The notes beneath the pieces were generated by a model. The model did not search any database, was not told the origin of the DNA, and was given only the letters and a program-made list of their open reading frames with translations. Of a stretch of 25,312 nucleotides of DNA, positions 15,494 through 22,551 are shown in pieces (position 1 is the stretch's first letter; every line of letters begins with the position of its first letter). Where the stretch lies: positions 1 through 25,312 of the IMG/VR virus record IMGVR_UViG_3300022745_000136; one strand, given 5' to 3'. Made by a program: the position numbers and the translations under genes. Origin of the DNA: a virus.

Positions 15494-16753
15494 ATGGACA
15501 TAAAAGGCGGCGCATCCGGGTCGGGTTCCGTCACTTCGGTTTCCATCGTCTCGGCGAACGGTTTCGCTGGGTCGGTGGCGACTTCCACTTCCACCCCAGC
15601 CATCACCCTTTCGACTTCCATCACAGGATTGCTGAAGGGCAATGGGACCGCGATCAGCGCGGCAGCGGCTGGTACCGATTATCAAGCGGTGATTGGCAAC
15701 ACCACGGCGTTGACTGTTAACTCTCTGACCATTGACGGCAATATCTCGTCTGCGGCATGGACCACGAATGGTATCCGGATTAAGGGGATTTCGACCACCA
15801 TCACGGATACAACCAGCTCCGGAACGGTGGCAACTGCTTACACGAATAGATGGGGTGGATCAACGATAGCGGCAAGCTCTGCGGTTACCTACACCGATTA
15901 CTTTAATACCTTCATCAAATCCCCGGTTGCTGGGTCGAATGTGACCTTTACGAATGCTTGGTCCCTTGGCCTTGAAGGCCCGATGAAAGCCCCATCGATC
16001 ACCTTGGCAACGGGAACCATTACCACCAGCCAGCCGGTTATTAATGCTACGCAAACCTGGAACGCTTCCGGGGTCACTTTTACCGGACTGTTTTTAAATG
16101 TCACTAATACCGCCAGCGCAAGCGATTCATTATTGATGGATTTGCAAATTGGCGGATCTTCGAAATTTAAGGTTGATAAGGCCGGCGTAGCTTATGGTAT
16201 TGGCATTTATGATGTTACTGGAGTGGTAGGAATAGATAATAGCCTTACCGCTACATTGAGATTATGCGTATCTGGTTTGTTTTATGGTACTTTAACCTCT
16301 TCCGCTTTTAATGTCGGATCTGGATTGTCTATTGGCTGGTCGTCAACCAGTGCAGGAACTGGTTCCCAGGATTTAAGTTTGTTTCGTGACGCGGCTGATA
16401 CCTTGGCCCAGCGGCGCGGAACCAACGCGCAAACCGCACGGATTTACGGAACCTATACCGATTCCAGCAATTACCGACGATTGACTACCACAGTTACAAC
16501 TGGCGGACTGGCCACCTTAAAAGTCGAAGGGGCGGGAACGGGTGCAAGTCCAGCGGGTCTTAATTTGGGCAGCGCGTCCACCGATAAGGTTGCTTTTTTC
16601 GGGGTAACTCCTGTTGTCCAGCCAGCGACGGGTGGAAGCTCTGCGACGATTGTAAACGGATCTGGTACCGCTGGAAAACAGGATGACACCTATGACGGCT
16701 ACACGCTGGCCCAGGTGGTTAAGGCATTGCGGAACCTTGGAATTTTGACATAA
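15494..16753 (+). CDS. Tail fibre / receptor-binding protein
   Basis: This 419-residue protein is a probable tail fibre. The N-terminus carries the very common fibre module GSVTSVSIVSANGFAGSV followed by TPAITLSTSITGLLKGNGTA and the AGTDY turn. The centre (about 100-330) is Ser/Thr/Gly-rich with beta-helix-like spacing. The C-terminus has GVTPVVQPATGG and ends in a Tyr/Leu-rich helix (YTLAQVVKALRNLGILT) that may trimerise the fibre. Codons in the middle section (about 16050-16420) are AT-rich compared with neighbours, suggesting a swapped receptor domain. No chaperone domain or variable template repeat was seen. Confidence 0.85.
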   Translation: MDIKGGASGSGSVTSVSIVSANGFAGSVATSTSTPAITLSTSITGLLKGNGTAISAAAAGTDYQAVIGNTTALTVNSLTIDGNISSAAWTTNGIRIKGISTTITDTTSSGTVATAYTNRWGGSTIAASSAVTYTDYFNTFIKSPVAGSNVTFTNAWSLGLEGPMKAPSITLATGTITTSQPVINATQTWNASGVTFTGLFLNVTNTASASDSLLMDLQIGGSSKFKVDKAGVAYGIGIYDVTGVVGIDNSLTATLRLCVSGLFYGTLTSSAFNVGSGLSIGWSSTSAGTGSQDLSLFRDAADTLAQRRGTNAQTARIYGTYTDSSNYRRLTTTVTTGGLATLKVEGAGTGASPAGLNLGSASTDKVAFFGVTPVVQPATGGSSATIVNGSGTAGKQDDTYDGYTLAQVVKALRNLGILT

Positions 16754-16763
16754 GGATTGAATC

Positions 16764-17141
16764 ATGGCAAAAGGTATTCTTGGGATCGAGGCTCTTCCAA
16801 CGGTTACATCGACGAAACCATTTATCGTTCCGGCAACGGCGGAGGTCGATTACCCCAACCCGCGCCACGATGCTATTGCGATTGTGCCGCAGTTTGACCA
16901 ACCTCCTGTCTTTGATGACAAGGGAGGCTTCCTTCGAATCAAACTCCGGGTCAATGATCAGATTTCCATGGGCCGATGGAACGGCAATTCGTTCGAGTTG
17001 GCCCCAGGTCCAAAGCGGCTTTACGACGAACAAGACTTCCTCACGCCAGAACGACTGGCCAAATATCCCGGCCTCGAAGATGCGGTTCATTTATTGATGC
17101 AAGTGATTGAGGCCGAAGCCATCGCGGCTGGCGTCATCTGA
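16764..17141 (+). CDS. Uncharacterised protein after the tail fibre
   Basis: This 125-residue protein has no fold I recognise. It contains a Pro-rich N-terminus, a middle beta region (FDDKGGFLRIKLRVNDQISM, GRWNGNSFELAP) and a C-terminal helix rich in Leu/Ala/Glu (LEDAVHLLMQVIEAEAIAA). The position directly after the fibre suggests a fibre assembly partner or attachment protein. AAGGA precedes the ATG. The stop overlaps a downstream start as TGATG at 17139-17143, although I favour a later start for the next gene. Confidence 0.6.
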   Translation: MAKGILGIEALPTVTSTKPFIVPATAEVDYPNPRHDAIAIVPQFDQPPVFDDKGGFLRIKLRVNDQISMGRWNGNSFELAPGPKRLYDEQDFLTPERLAKYPGLEDAVHLLMQVIEAEAIAAGVI

Positions 17142-17200
17142 TGTTCACCTGGGTTCCTCTTCTTCTTGGTTTTCTCTATCAGTTTTCGCGAGGTCGCAAC

Positions 17201-17980
17201 ATGCAGAAACAATTGGTCATCCTGGTGGATATCGGCAAATGGCTTGGGGCGATTTCGCTTTTGATCGTCCTGGGTTGCTGGGCCGAACGGACTCCCGTTG
17301 TGGCACCCCAGCCAGCCAAGCCCGAAGCAGAAAAGCCCGCGCGCAAGCGGATCTTCCCCATCCTCAAAGGAGAGCTGGACGATCTGCAAACGGATGCCCC
17401 TGGGGCCAGGATTCATCTTGGCGATACGCATCCTCCCGATGGCTCCAAAATCCAGATCGATTTTCCTCTTGAGCGCGATATGAGGAATATCGGATCCCGG
17501 GTCGATGGCGCGGGCATGTGCGTTATGACTTCGGCGGAGCGTGCCGCCGACTGGTCAGGCCTGGAGGAATTGAAAGGGATCCGTGACTGGGCGGCCAAGC
17601 GGCCAGGCGGATGCTATCCGGAAAAGTTTGATGCTCAGGTAAAGCAGTATTGCAAAGAGAAAAAAATCAATGTTCCCAATTATATTTTTTATCTTGGCCG
17701 GGACGCATCGATTTTGGAAATCGCTTTAAAGTCTGGCCGTATGCCAGCGGTCAGTTACAGCGGACATGATGGGGTTCAATATCGCGGACCAATTGCTCAT
17801 GTTGTCAACCCGGTTCATTACCGAGATGGATGGGTTGGTATCTACGACAACAACTACGATGCGACTAAACGCATCTGGTTACCAGAGAACGAATTTTTAA
17901 ACCGATGGGCGGATGGTAGGAATTTGGGTTGGGTCATTGTTTGGCTCGATCCTCCTCCACCTCCCGTAGTTGCCGAGTAA
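17201..17980 (+). CDS. Lipoprotein with papain-like (C39-type) Cys/His domain
   Basis: From ATG 17201 the 259-residue product has a lipoprotein signal: basic start, hydrophobic stretch and lipobox-like VLGC with the Cys at 26. A Pro/Lys spacer follows. The domain from about residue 95 has GMCVMTSAE with C107, then AHVVNPVHYRDGW with H200/H206 and IYDNNYD with D216/N217, the order and spacing of C39/papain-like peptidases or amidases. This suggests an envelope-acting cysteine hydrolase, perhaps for lysis or cell-wall entry. A GAGG sits nine bases before 17201. The alternative ATG at 17141, overlapping the previous stop, would add 20 hydrophobic residues. I recall similar domains in planctomycetes, unverified. 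Confidence 0.62.
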   Translation: MQKQLVILVDIGKWLGAISLLIVLGCWAERTPVVAPQPAKPEAEKPARKRIFPILKGELDDLQTDAPGARIHLGDTHPPDGSKIQIDFPLERDMRNIGSRVDGAGMCVMTSAERAADWSGLEELKGIRDWAAKRPGGCYPEKFDAQVKQYCKEKKINVPNYIFYLGRDASILEIALKSGRMPAVSYSGHDGVQYRGPIAHVVNPVHYRDGWVGIYDNNYDATKRIWLPENEFLNRWADGRNLGWVIVWLDPPPPPVVAE

Positions 17981-17993
17981 GGAGGAAAGTCCA

Positions 17994-18863
17994 ATGTTTC
18001 TTTTGTTAGCTGTACTTTTGGCGATCGGTGATTTTACCTGGGGAACGACCAACGACCCCAACCAAAAAAGCCTTTGGCAGGATGGAAAACAAATCGGTGT
18101 TTGGAAGATCGCGGAAAAAGAGTATCTGACCCTGACCGCGCGCGGTTGGGTTCATGCCACTTGCCCGGTCGATGATCCCCAGGATCCTCCCCCCGATTTT
18201 GTCGGCCCTCCGGAGCGACCCAAGGAGTCAACGGTCCCCAGTCCGGGAGAAATCAACTACGGACTAGACCGGTCCAAGTGTCCCACGGAAGGAGAGTATT
18301 TTTCCTACTCTGGGACACCGATCGACAAAGCCAAGGCCCTGGCTGTCCTGGGGGCCATGGACGGCCAGACGGCCCAATCCAAAGTGGACCCGGATCAGCT
18401 TACCGACGATCACCAGTCCGCGCGTCTGACCGTCGTAGGCAAGGGCGCGGATAAACTCCTGGCCACCATCCAGGCCGATTCCCGTTGGGCCGAACTGGGC
18501 AAAGGTGTCCTGGCCGCCGACTACAAACCGGACGCCTGGCAACTCCGTGGCAAGGGCTACAAAGCCACGAGTCCAGACAAACCGACGATCTACCTGACCG
18601 ACTCTGAAGGGAAGATCCTCTACCAGGGCGAAGATCCCGAAGGGCTCTTTGACGGACTCAGGCGCAAGCGCGACCCCTGGACCTTCAAATGGAACTCGAC
18701 CTGGTTTGGCGTCAATCCGTTTACCTGGATGTTTGGCGCGGGCTGGTCCAACCTTCAGATTCCGATTGAGTTTGTCCTTCTCGTGATCGGCGCCATCGTG
18801 GTGGGGATCCTGGCCCTGAGGAAGAAGCCAGGCCCACCAGGTCAACCGACAAGGGGGGCGTAA
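17994..18863 (+). CDS. Type-I membrane protein, thioredoxin-like domain possible
   Basis: The 289-residue product starts at ATG 17994 behind a strong AAGGAGG. It has a signal peptide (MFLLLAVLLAIGDFTWG), a large extracytoplasmic region and one transmembrane segment near the end (about 258-277, IPIEFVLLVIGAIVVGILAL) with a basic RKK tail. A segment around TIYLTDSEGKILYQGEDPEG looks like the beta-strand end of a thioredoxin fold. There is no CxxC, so redox activity is not implied. It lies between a lipoprotein and a holin-like gene, so a lysis or envelope role is a reasonable inference. The function is unknown. Confidence 0.65.
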   Translation: MFLLLAVLLAIGDFTWGTTNDPNQKSLWQDGKQIGVWKIAEKEYLTLTARGWVHATCPVDDPQDPPPDFVGPPERPKESTVPSPGEINYGLDRSKCPTEGEYFSYSGTPIDKAKALAVLGAMDGQTAQSKVDPDQLTDDHQSARLTVVGKGADKLLATIQADSRWAELGKGVLAADYKPDAWQLRGKGYKATSPDKPTIYLTDSEGKILYQGEDPEGLFDGLRRKRDPWTFKWNSTWFGVNPFTWMFGAGWSNLQIPIEFVLLVIGAIVVGILALRKKPGPPGQPTRGA

Positions 18864-19096
18864 TGTTTGTCAACCTTATCTATGGGCCGCTGACCGAACC
18901 ATGGTGGAGATTTTCCACTCAGGTTGGAGCGGCGTTTGGCGAAGCGATAGTGGCCCTAACCGGTGGGCCGGTAACTGGATTTCTGGTCGGAATCCTTTTG
19001 GCGTGGTCCTTGTTTATGTTGCCTGCTGCGGTTGGAATTTATTTTTTGCTGATTTGGTTACCTTCCAAATTACTCGAACTTCGAAAGAAGAGGTGA
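18863..19096 (+). CDS. Small membrane protein, holin candidate
   Basis: The 77-residue product contains a hydrophobic region from about 30 to 68, which could span the membrane twice (GPVTGFLVGILLAWSLF and LPAAVGIYFLLIWLP), and a strongly basic C-terminus LLELRKKR. This layout and the place beside an envelope hydrolase fit a holin. The start overlaps the previous stop as TAATG. No dual-start (antiholin) motif is obvious. Other small membrane proteins can look the same, so this is a structural guess. Confidence 0.55.
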   Translation: MFVNLIYGPLTEPWWRFSTQVGAAFGEAIVALTGGPVTGFLVGILLAWSLFMLPAAVGIYFLLIWLPSKLLELRKKR

Positions 19097-19099
19097 TCC

Positions 19100-19351
19100 G
19101 TGAACTTGTCTTTAATCCATCTGATCTTCTGGGCGTTCCTCGCCTGGGCCGGCTGGTGGGCCCGTGGCCGATACGGTGCCCAGGTCGGTCAATTCGTCGC
19201 GCCCATTACCAATGACCCTGAGGAACAGGAAGTCCTCAAGATCTTCCGCGAAAGCAAAAAGCGGGACGAAGACGCCGCCGCCGCCAAACGCACAGAAGAA
19301 TTCCGCGCCAAGCTGGCTGGCAAATTCCAACCGCCCAACCCAGGTCAATAA
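19100..19351 (+). CDS. Small N-anchored membrane protein, spanin-like
   Basis: This 83-residue protein starts at GTG 19100, 3 nt after the holin candidate and behind AGAGG. An N-terminal membrane segment (LIHLIFWAFLAWAGWWA) is followed by RGR and a long charged helix (EEQEVLKIFRESKKRDEDAAAAKRTEEFR). The topology is like an inner-membrane spanin: short anchor and coiled-coil periplasmic rod. There is no Rz1-type partner. It may equally be an accessory to the holin. Confidence 0.5.
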   Translation: MNLSLIHLIFWAFLAWAGWWARGRYGAQVGQFVAPITNDPEEQEVLKIFRESKKRDEDAAAAKRTEEFRAKLAGKFQPPNPGQ

Positions 19352-19354
19352 CCC

Positions 19355-19642
19355 ATGGATGTCATCAAGAGCTTTGGCAAAAAGGAAAACGGCCAGGAAC
19401 TTTGGGTTTTCCATTGTCCTGGCTGTGGTTACGGTCACCCATATGAGGTCCCAAGATGGACCTGGAACGGGTCAACCACCAAACCCACCTTTACGCCATC
19501 GCTCCTGGTGAGCCCAAACAGCGAACCAAACCGTTGTCATTTGTTCGTTACCGATGGCAAGATCCAATTCCTTGGAGATTGCCATCATGACCTCAAGGGT
19601 AAAACCGTGGACATGATTCCGATTGATGAGTGGTACAAGTAA
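19355..19642 (+). CDS. DUF6527-like Cys-rich protein
   Basis: The 95-residue product has HCPGCGYGHPYEVPRWTWNG, then KPTFTPSLLV, a CHLFVTDGKIQFLGDCHHD segment and an 'hDLkGKTVD' end. This pattern is common in phages (DUF6527, sometimes misnamed ammonia monooxygenase). Four Cys and several His are likely to bind zinc, but no activity has been shown to my knowledge. It ends 30 nt before a strong terminator, so it closes the late operon. It begins 3 nt after the previous stop. Confidence 0.75.
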   Translation: MDVIKSFGKKENGQELWVFHCPGCGYGHPYEVPRWTWNGSTTKPTFTPSLLVSPNSEPNRCHLFVTDGKIQFLGDCHHDLKGKTVDMIPIDEWYK

Positions 19643-19672
19643 TCTTCCGTTCGTTGCAGGTCGGAAGAAGGG

Positions 19673-19703
19673 AAAGCCTCTGGCAAGACGCCGGAGGCTT
19701 TTT
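19673..19703 (+). terminator. Intrinsic terminator of the late operon
   Basis: AAAGCCTC-T-GGC, loop AAGAC and GCC-G-GAGGCTTT make a stem of about 12 bp (one T:G pair), followed by TTTTT overlapping the stem end. The reverse strand also ends in an A/T run, so it could stop transcripts from the minus-strand ORF at 19724-19870. Confidence 0.9.
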
Positions 19704-19723
19704 CCATTGGACCTGGCTGAAAC

Positions 19724-19870
19724 CTAATCTGGCTCCGGCTCCGGAGGATCAACCACATCCCGAAACTCCAGCGGCCCAGGCCCACGCAAACACCACTTGA
19801 CCAGGACAACCAGCCCAATCAAAACCACCAGGGCCAAAGCAGGGGCAACGCGAGGGAGGGAAGGGGGCAT
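19724..19870 (-). CDS. Small minus-strand membrane protein
   Basis: A 48-residue ORF on the minus strand runs from ATG (19870) to TAG (19724). It has a short Pro/Arg start, a hydrophobic span (about residues 8-25, VAPALALVVLIGLVVLVK), a Cys-Leu-Arg boundary, and an acidic Pro-rich tail ending PPEPEPD. The composition is that of a real single-span protein rather than a random frame. It is head-to-tail with the terminator at 19673-19703 and divergent from the gene at 19943. I see no clear SD, so it could be a chance ORF. Confidence 0.45.
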   Translation of the reverse strand: MPPSLPRVAPALALVVLIGLVVLVKWCLRGPGPLEFRDVVDPPEPEPD

Positions 19871-19942
19871 GGGTTAGGCTGCCTATTACAAATCAATTCG
19901 AAACATTCTACAATACATCCCAGGAAATGAGAGGTGCCCATC

Positions 19943-20548
19943 ATGCGAATTTTCCTTTATGTTATCGGCGTTTTGTTTCTCGGGTTTACTCTGGTTTGTG
20001 GCGGGTGTTTTGTCGGCGGGGGATTGGTTTGCAATAGCACAATGAATGCTTTGGTAGAAGCAAAAAAAAGAGTTGATAAAAGAGCGGACGAGCTGGTAAA
20101 AGAAAGACAAATCAAGGAAGAAGAAGAAAAGAAAAACGCCGAAGAAGACAAAAAAGAAAAGCCATTACTTCCCGATGAGCCTATTGGGAATCAAGCCAAG
20201 CCCCTAATCGAGCCAAAACAAAACCAGCCTGAGCCAATAAAGAAAGCCCAGGTAAAGCCAGCTCTGGCACCTGATCCTGAGATCGAGAAACGCAAAGAGG
20301 AAGAAGATCGACGAAAAGAATACAAAAAATCTCTGGAAAATTATGAGGAACAGCTCCAGGAACTTGCCACACTGGAAAAGCGTTACAAGGAAACAGGGGC
20401 CAAGGCATTGAAAGCGGAAACCGTCGAAGAAGAAGCCTCTTGGAAAAAGTCCAGTCAGGAGGCTTACTCTAAATACAAATCTTTAAAAACCGAACTGGAC
20501 GCAAAAAAGAAAGCCCTGGACAAGGAAAAGAAGAAGTTTGGGTTTTAA
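19943..20548 (+). CDS. Lys/Glu-rich coiled-coil membrane protein (moron)
   Basis: The 201-residue product starts at ATG 19943 with GAGAGG eight bases upstream. A hydrophobic N-terminal segment holds cysteines in CGGCFVGGG, possibly a membrane anchor or lipid-modified signal. The rest is a highly charged Lys/Glu helix: EKKNAEEDKKEK, a Pro/Gln-rich spacer (about 75-110), then long coiled coils (to 201). Codons are AAA/GAA-rich, unlike the GC-rich neighbours. A TACAAT at 19909-19914, with a poor -35 seventeen bases before it, is a possible promoter. It is enclosed by terminators on both sides, so it may be expressed in the lysogen. The function is unknown. Confidence 0.7.
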   Translation: MRIFLYVIGVLFLGFTLVCGGCFVGGGLVCNSTMNALVEAKKRVDKRADELVKERQIKEEEEKKNAEEDKKEKPLLPDEPIGNQAKPLIEPKQNQPEPIKKAQVKPALAPDPEIEKRKEEEDRRKEYKKSLENYEEQLQELATLEKRYKETGAKALKAETVEEEASWKKSSQEAYSKYKSLKTELDAKKKALDKEKKKFGF

Positions 20549-20586
20549 CCAAAGCCAACCGTCCGTTATGGGCAACGACGGAAGGG

Positions 20587-20616
20587 AGCCGGCCTTCGAA
20601 AGAGGGTCGGCTTTTT
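20587..20616 (+). terminator. Intrinsic terminator after the coiled-coil gene
   Basis: AGCCGGCCTT (20587-20596) pairs with AGGGTCGGCT (20603-20612) with two G:U wobbles and a short loop, followed by TTTTT. It terminates the moron gene and separates it from the integrase leader. Confidence 0.85.
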
Positions 20617-20865
20617 CGTTGACACTTTGACACCCAATATCGACAAAGTCAAAGAATTTTGTAAATTATTCAAAGACTTTCATGATGTTGATAAGGCTTT
20701 GTAAACAAATACTTTACGACTTTCAGTGAGCCAAAGAATCCAAAAAGTTTCAGTATGATGTTGGCAGAAAGGGATGGTATTCCTCAAAAACCATTGGTAC
20801 CCTGGGAAAATAAGCTCATTCGCAAGGTTTAAATACTTTCTAATTCTATTAATTTCGTATAGCCG
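20617..20865 (+). promoter_or_regulatory. AT-rich repeat region upstream of the integrase
   Basis: This is a gene-free, AT-rich stretch with no translatable gene that I can support. It holds repeated short motifs: TTGACAC at 20619 and 20627, CAAAGAAT at 20650 and 20732, AAAGTC at 20645 and its inverse GACTTT at 20675 and 20718. The repeats could be arm-type integrase sites or operators, and the first TTGACA could be a -35 box without a clear -10. An attachment core cannot be identified from one copy. Confidence 0.4.
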
Positions 20866-20887
20866 CCAAGTGTCAACTGACACTTGG
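20866..20887 (+). promoter_or_regulatory. 22-bp palindrome at the integrase leader
   Basis: Two 10-base arms (CCAAGTGTCA and TGACACTTGG) are separated by AC, so the sequence is a near-perfect palindrome. It ends at the start of the integrase SD GGAAGGAG. CAAGTG/CACTTG hexamers also recur near the ribbon-helix-helix gene. It may be an operator, an RNA hairpin that affects the ribosome site, or both. Confidence 0.6.
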
Positions 20888-20904
20888 AAGGAGTTCTTAC
20901 CCCT

Positions 20905-22005
20905 ATGGACCAGCCCAAAATCTCTTGGCACCCGGCATCAAAAAGGGCTTACATTACTTACCAGAAAAAAAGGTACTATCTGGGCCGGTGGGAGGATAAA
21001 ACGGCACCGATCCCCAAAGAAGTTAAGCTGAAATACCATTCCGTAGTTGGTCAATTGTGGCATATGGGAAAGACTGAAGAAGTCCGACCAGCCGAATACT
21101 CCATCGGGGAAATGTGCGCGGAATACCTAAATGCGATAAAAGAAAAATTGCATCCGGCCAGCTATGCCGCCGTAGGCCTGGCGTCCCAAAAACTTTGTTT
21201 GCTTTTTGGAACGGCGGATGCCAACACTTTCACGGCAGGAAAATTGAGGAAAGTCCAAGAGTATTACATCGAACAAAAGTTGAGCCGCGGGTACATCAAT
21301 TCCCAAATGGGTTGGATTCTTCGGATTTTTCGATGGGCCGTCTCGTTTGACAAAATCCCGCCAACTGTTTTGGTTTCGATCAAAACGGTACCTGGTATTT
21401 CAACAGGCACGAAAGGGGTTCGTGAGGCGCCTGGGGTCAATATGGTTACGCTGGATACGGTTAAGAAAACCTTGCCCCATCTCTTTGAGCCAATTCGCTC
21501 CATGGTCAAGATTCAATTAATGACCGGAGCTCGGCCTGGTGAAGTCCGCGCCATGACCTGGGGCGCTATTGATCGGTCCGATAAATCCATGTGGATCTAT
21601 TCTCCCAAAGAACACAAGACGGCCCGCCTGGGTAAGGTCCGAACCATTCCCCTTGGACCAGAAGCCCAAGCGGTCCTGATGCGTTTTCCCAAATTGGATC
21701 CTGACGCCCCGATTTTCGATCCCGCTCTGGCCACAAGAGGAGAGGCAAAAGGCCCACCTAAGAAATACAACCGATTGAGTTATCCTTACGCGATTCGCCG
21801 AGTTTGCGAAAAACATGAGATCCCGGTTTGGAACCCGCGCCAGCTGCGGAAACTGGCCGCGCAAAGGGTCGATGATATCCTGGGAATCGAGCACGCCAGC
21901 GCCCTGCTTGGCCATGGTGGAAGCGATATAACCAGAAGAGTTTACGCCAAATCACAACTGGAAAAAGCTAAGAAGGCTACGCTCAAAATTGAAAAAATTT
22001 CCTAA
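20905..22005 (+). CDS. int: Tyrosine recombinase (phage integrase)
   Basis: This enzyme would integrate and excise the phage by strand exchange. The 366-residue protein has an N-terminal arm-like domain (AYITYQKKRYYLGRW), a core-binding domain (about 60-170) and a catalytic domain. R210 lies in TGARPGEVRAM, a lysine is near K244, R315 is in NPRQLRKLA, H337 in LLGHGG and Y347 in ITRRVYAK. The His normally found in box II (HxxR) is replaced by Arg312. The start is the ATG at 20905, with AAGGAG eleven bases upstream; a TTG at 20884 lies inside the palindrome. The N-terminal YYLG motif and the C-terminal layout are like integrases I associate with planctomycetes (from memory). Confidence 0.9.
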   Translation: MDQPKISWHPASKRAYITYQKKRYYLGRWEDKTAPIPKEVKLKYHSVVGQLWHMGKTEEVRPAEYSIGEMCAEYLNAIKEKLHPASYAAVGLASQKLCLLFGTADANTFTAGKLRKVQEYYIEQKLSRGYINSQMGWILRIFRWAVSFDKIPPTVLVSIKTVPGISTGTKGVREAPGVNMVTLDTVKKTLPHLFEPIRSMVKIQLMTGARPGEVRAMTWGAIDRSDKSMWIYSPKEHKTARLGKVRTIPLGPEAQAVLMRFPKLDPDAPIFDPALATRGEAKGPPKKYNRLSYPYAIRRVCEKHEIPVWNPRQLRKLAAQRVDDILGIEHASALLGHGGSDITRRVYAKSQLEKAKKATLKIEKIS

Positions 22006-22188
22006 TCCCTGAAATCTTCCATTGGCTTCCGGGTTTCACTCATAGATAGTGAACAGATACCTGAACAAACCCGGGGGCCCCACCGTGGTCAAGATGATAA
22101 ACTGGCTGAATATTTTTCGCGGATTTGTTAAAAATCCACAGACATTGTTTGACAGTATTTTTCTTTGTTGGCCACTTGTTCCAATAAA
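22006..22188. other. Gene-free gap between integrase and regulator
   Basis: This gap contains a stem CCGGGTTT (22029-22036) / AAACCCGG (22067-22074), and inside it TTCACT/AGTGAA around CATAGAT (22035-22053, sharing two bases). GGGGGCCCC follows. A CACTTG hexamer lies at 22173-22178. No T-run follows the stem, so a terminator is doubtful. A 31-codon ORF is present on the + strand but has no support. Confidence 0.3.
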
Positions 22189-22392
22189 CTAAACAATATA
22201 TTTTCCGTCTGGTGGGAAATCGATACCTTGTTCTTGGCAGTATTGATATAAAGCGTATTTCAAAATAGCTGTTTTGTCCCGCCTCTCCTTCTGAACCAAA
22301 AGATCAAAAGCCTTCTTCTCTTCATCTGTCAGGGTTAGCACTACCCGATGAGGAGCGGTTCTTCTTGGCTTTTCGATTTTCTTCTTTGCCAT
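22189..22392 (-). CDS. Ribbon-helix-helix regulator (CopG/Arc-like)
   Basis: This 67-residue minus-strand protein starts at ATG 22392 (MAKKKIEKPRRTAP). RVVLTLTDEEKKAFDLLVQK has the strand-then-helix pattern of ribbon-helix-helix DNA-binding proteins, followed by a second helix (DKTAILKYALYQYCQEQG). Such dimers bind short repeats. The frame stays open upstream to 22644, but the extra residues are not protein-like, so I chose the internal start, which is near a weak GGGG. CAAGTG-type hexamers in the 160-nt gap upstream suit autoregulation. As it is divergent from the small + strand operon, it may be the lysogeny control. Confidence 0.65.
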   Translation of the reverse strand: MAKKKIEKPRRTAPHRVVLTLTDEEKKAFDLLVQKERRDKTAILKYALYQYCQEQGIDFPPDGKYIV

Positions 22393-22551
22393 GGCTGGCC
22401 CCATTTGTTCGAGCTTGTCGGCACTTGTCCCCAAGTGTGTCCACAAGTAATTTAGAAAACTTTCAATTTTTTTCGAATTTGGGCTTGTGCAAGTGTTGCA
22501 ACAGGTTTTAAATGTACCCATCGCCGCACACAAGTGAGGCAAGGAGCTGAG
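22393..22551. promoter_or_regulatory. Divergent regulatory region with CAAGTG repeats
   Basis: The gap between the minus-strand regulator and the + strand operon holds CACTTG at 22422 and CAAGTG at 22432, 22490 and 22531. The first two form an inverted repeat (CACTTG-TCCC-CAAGTG). On the minus strand TTCGAA (17-base spacer) TAAATT is a plausible promoter for the regulator. The + strand match (TTGTGC, 17 bases, TTAAAT) is weak. AAGGAG precedes the + strand gene. Confidence 0.5.

Noticed and set aside
20774-21031. + strand ORF overlapping the integrase start
   Set aside because: It overlaps the recombinase in another frame, and the integrase frame has conserved motifs.
22085-22192. Small + strand ORF (31-35 codons) downstream of the integrase
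   Set aside because: No SD, no recognisable motif, and it ends inside the neighbouring gene's 3' region; length is within chance.
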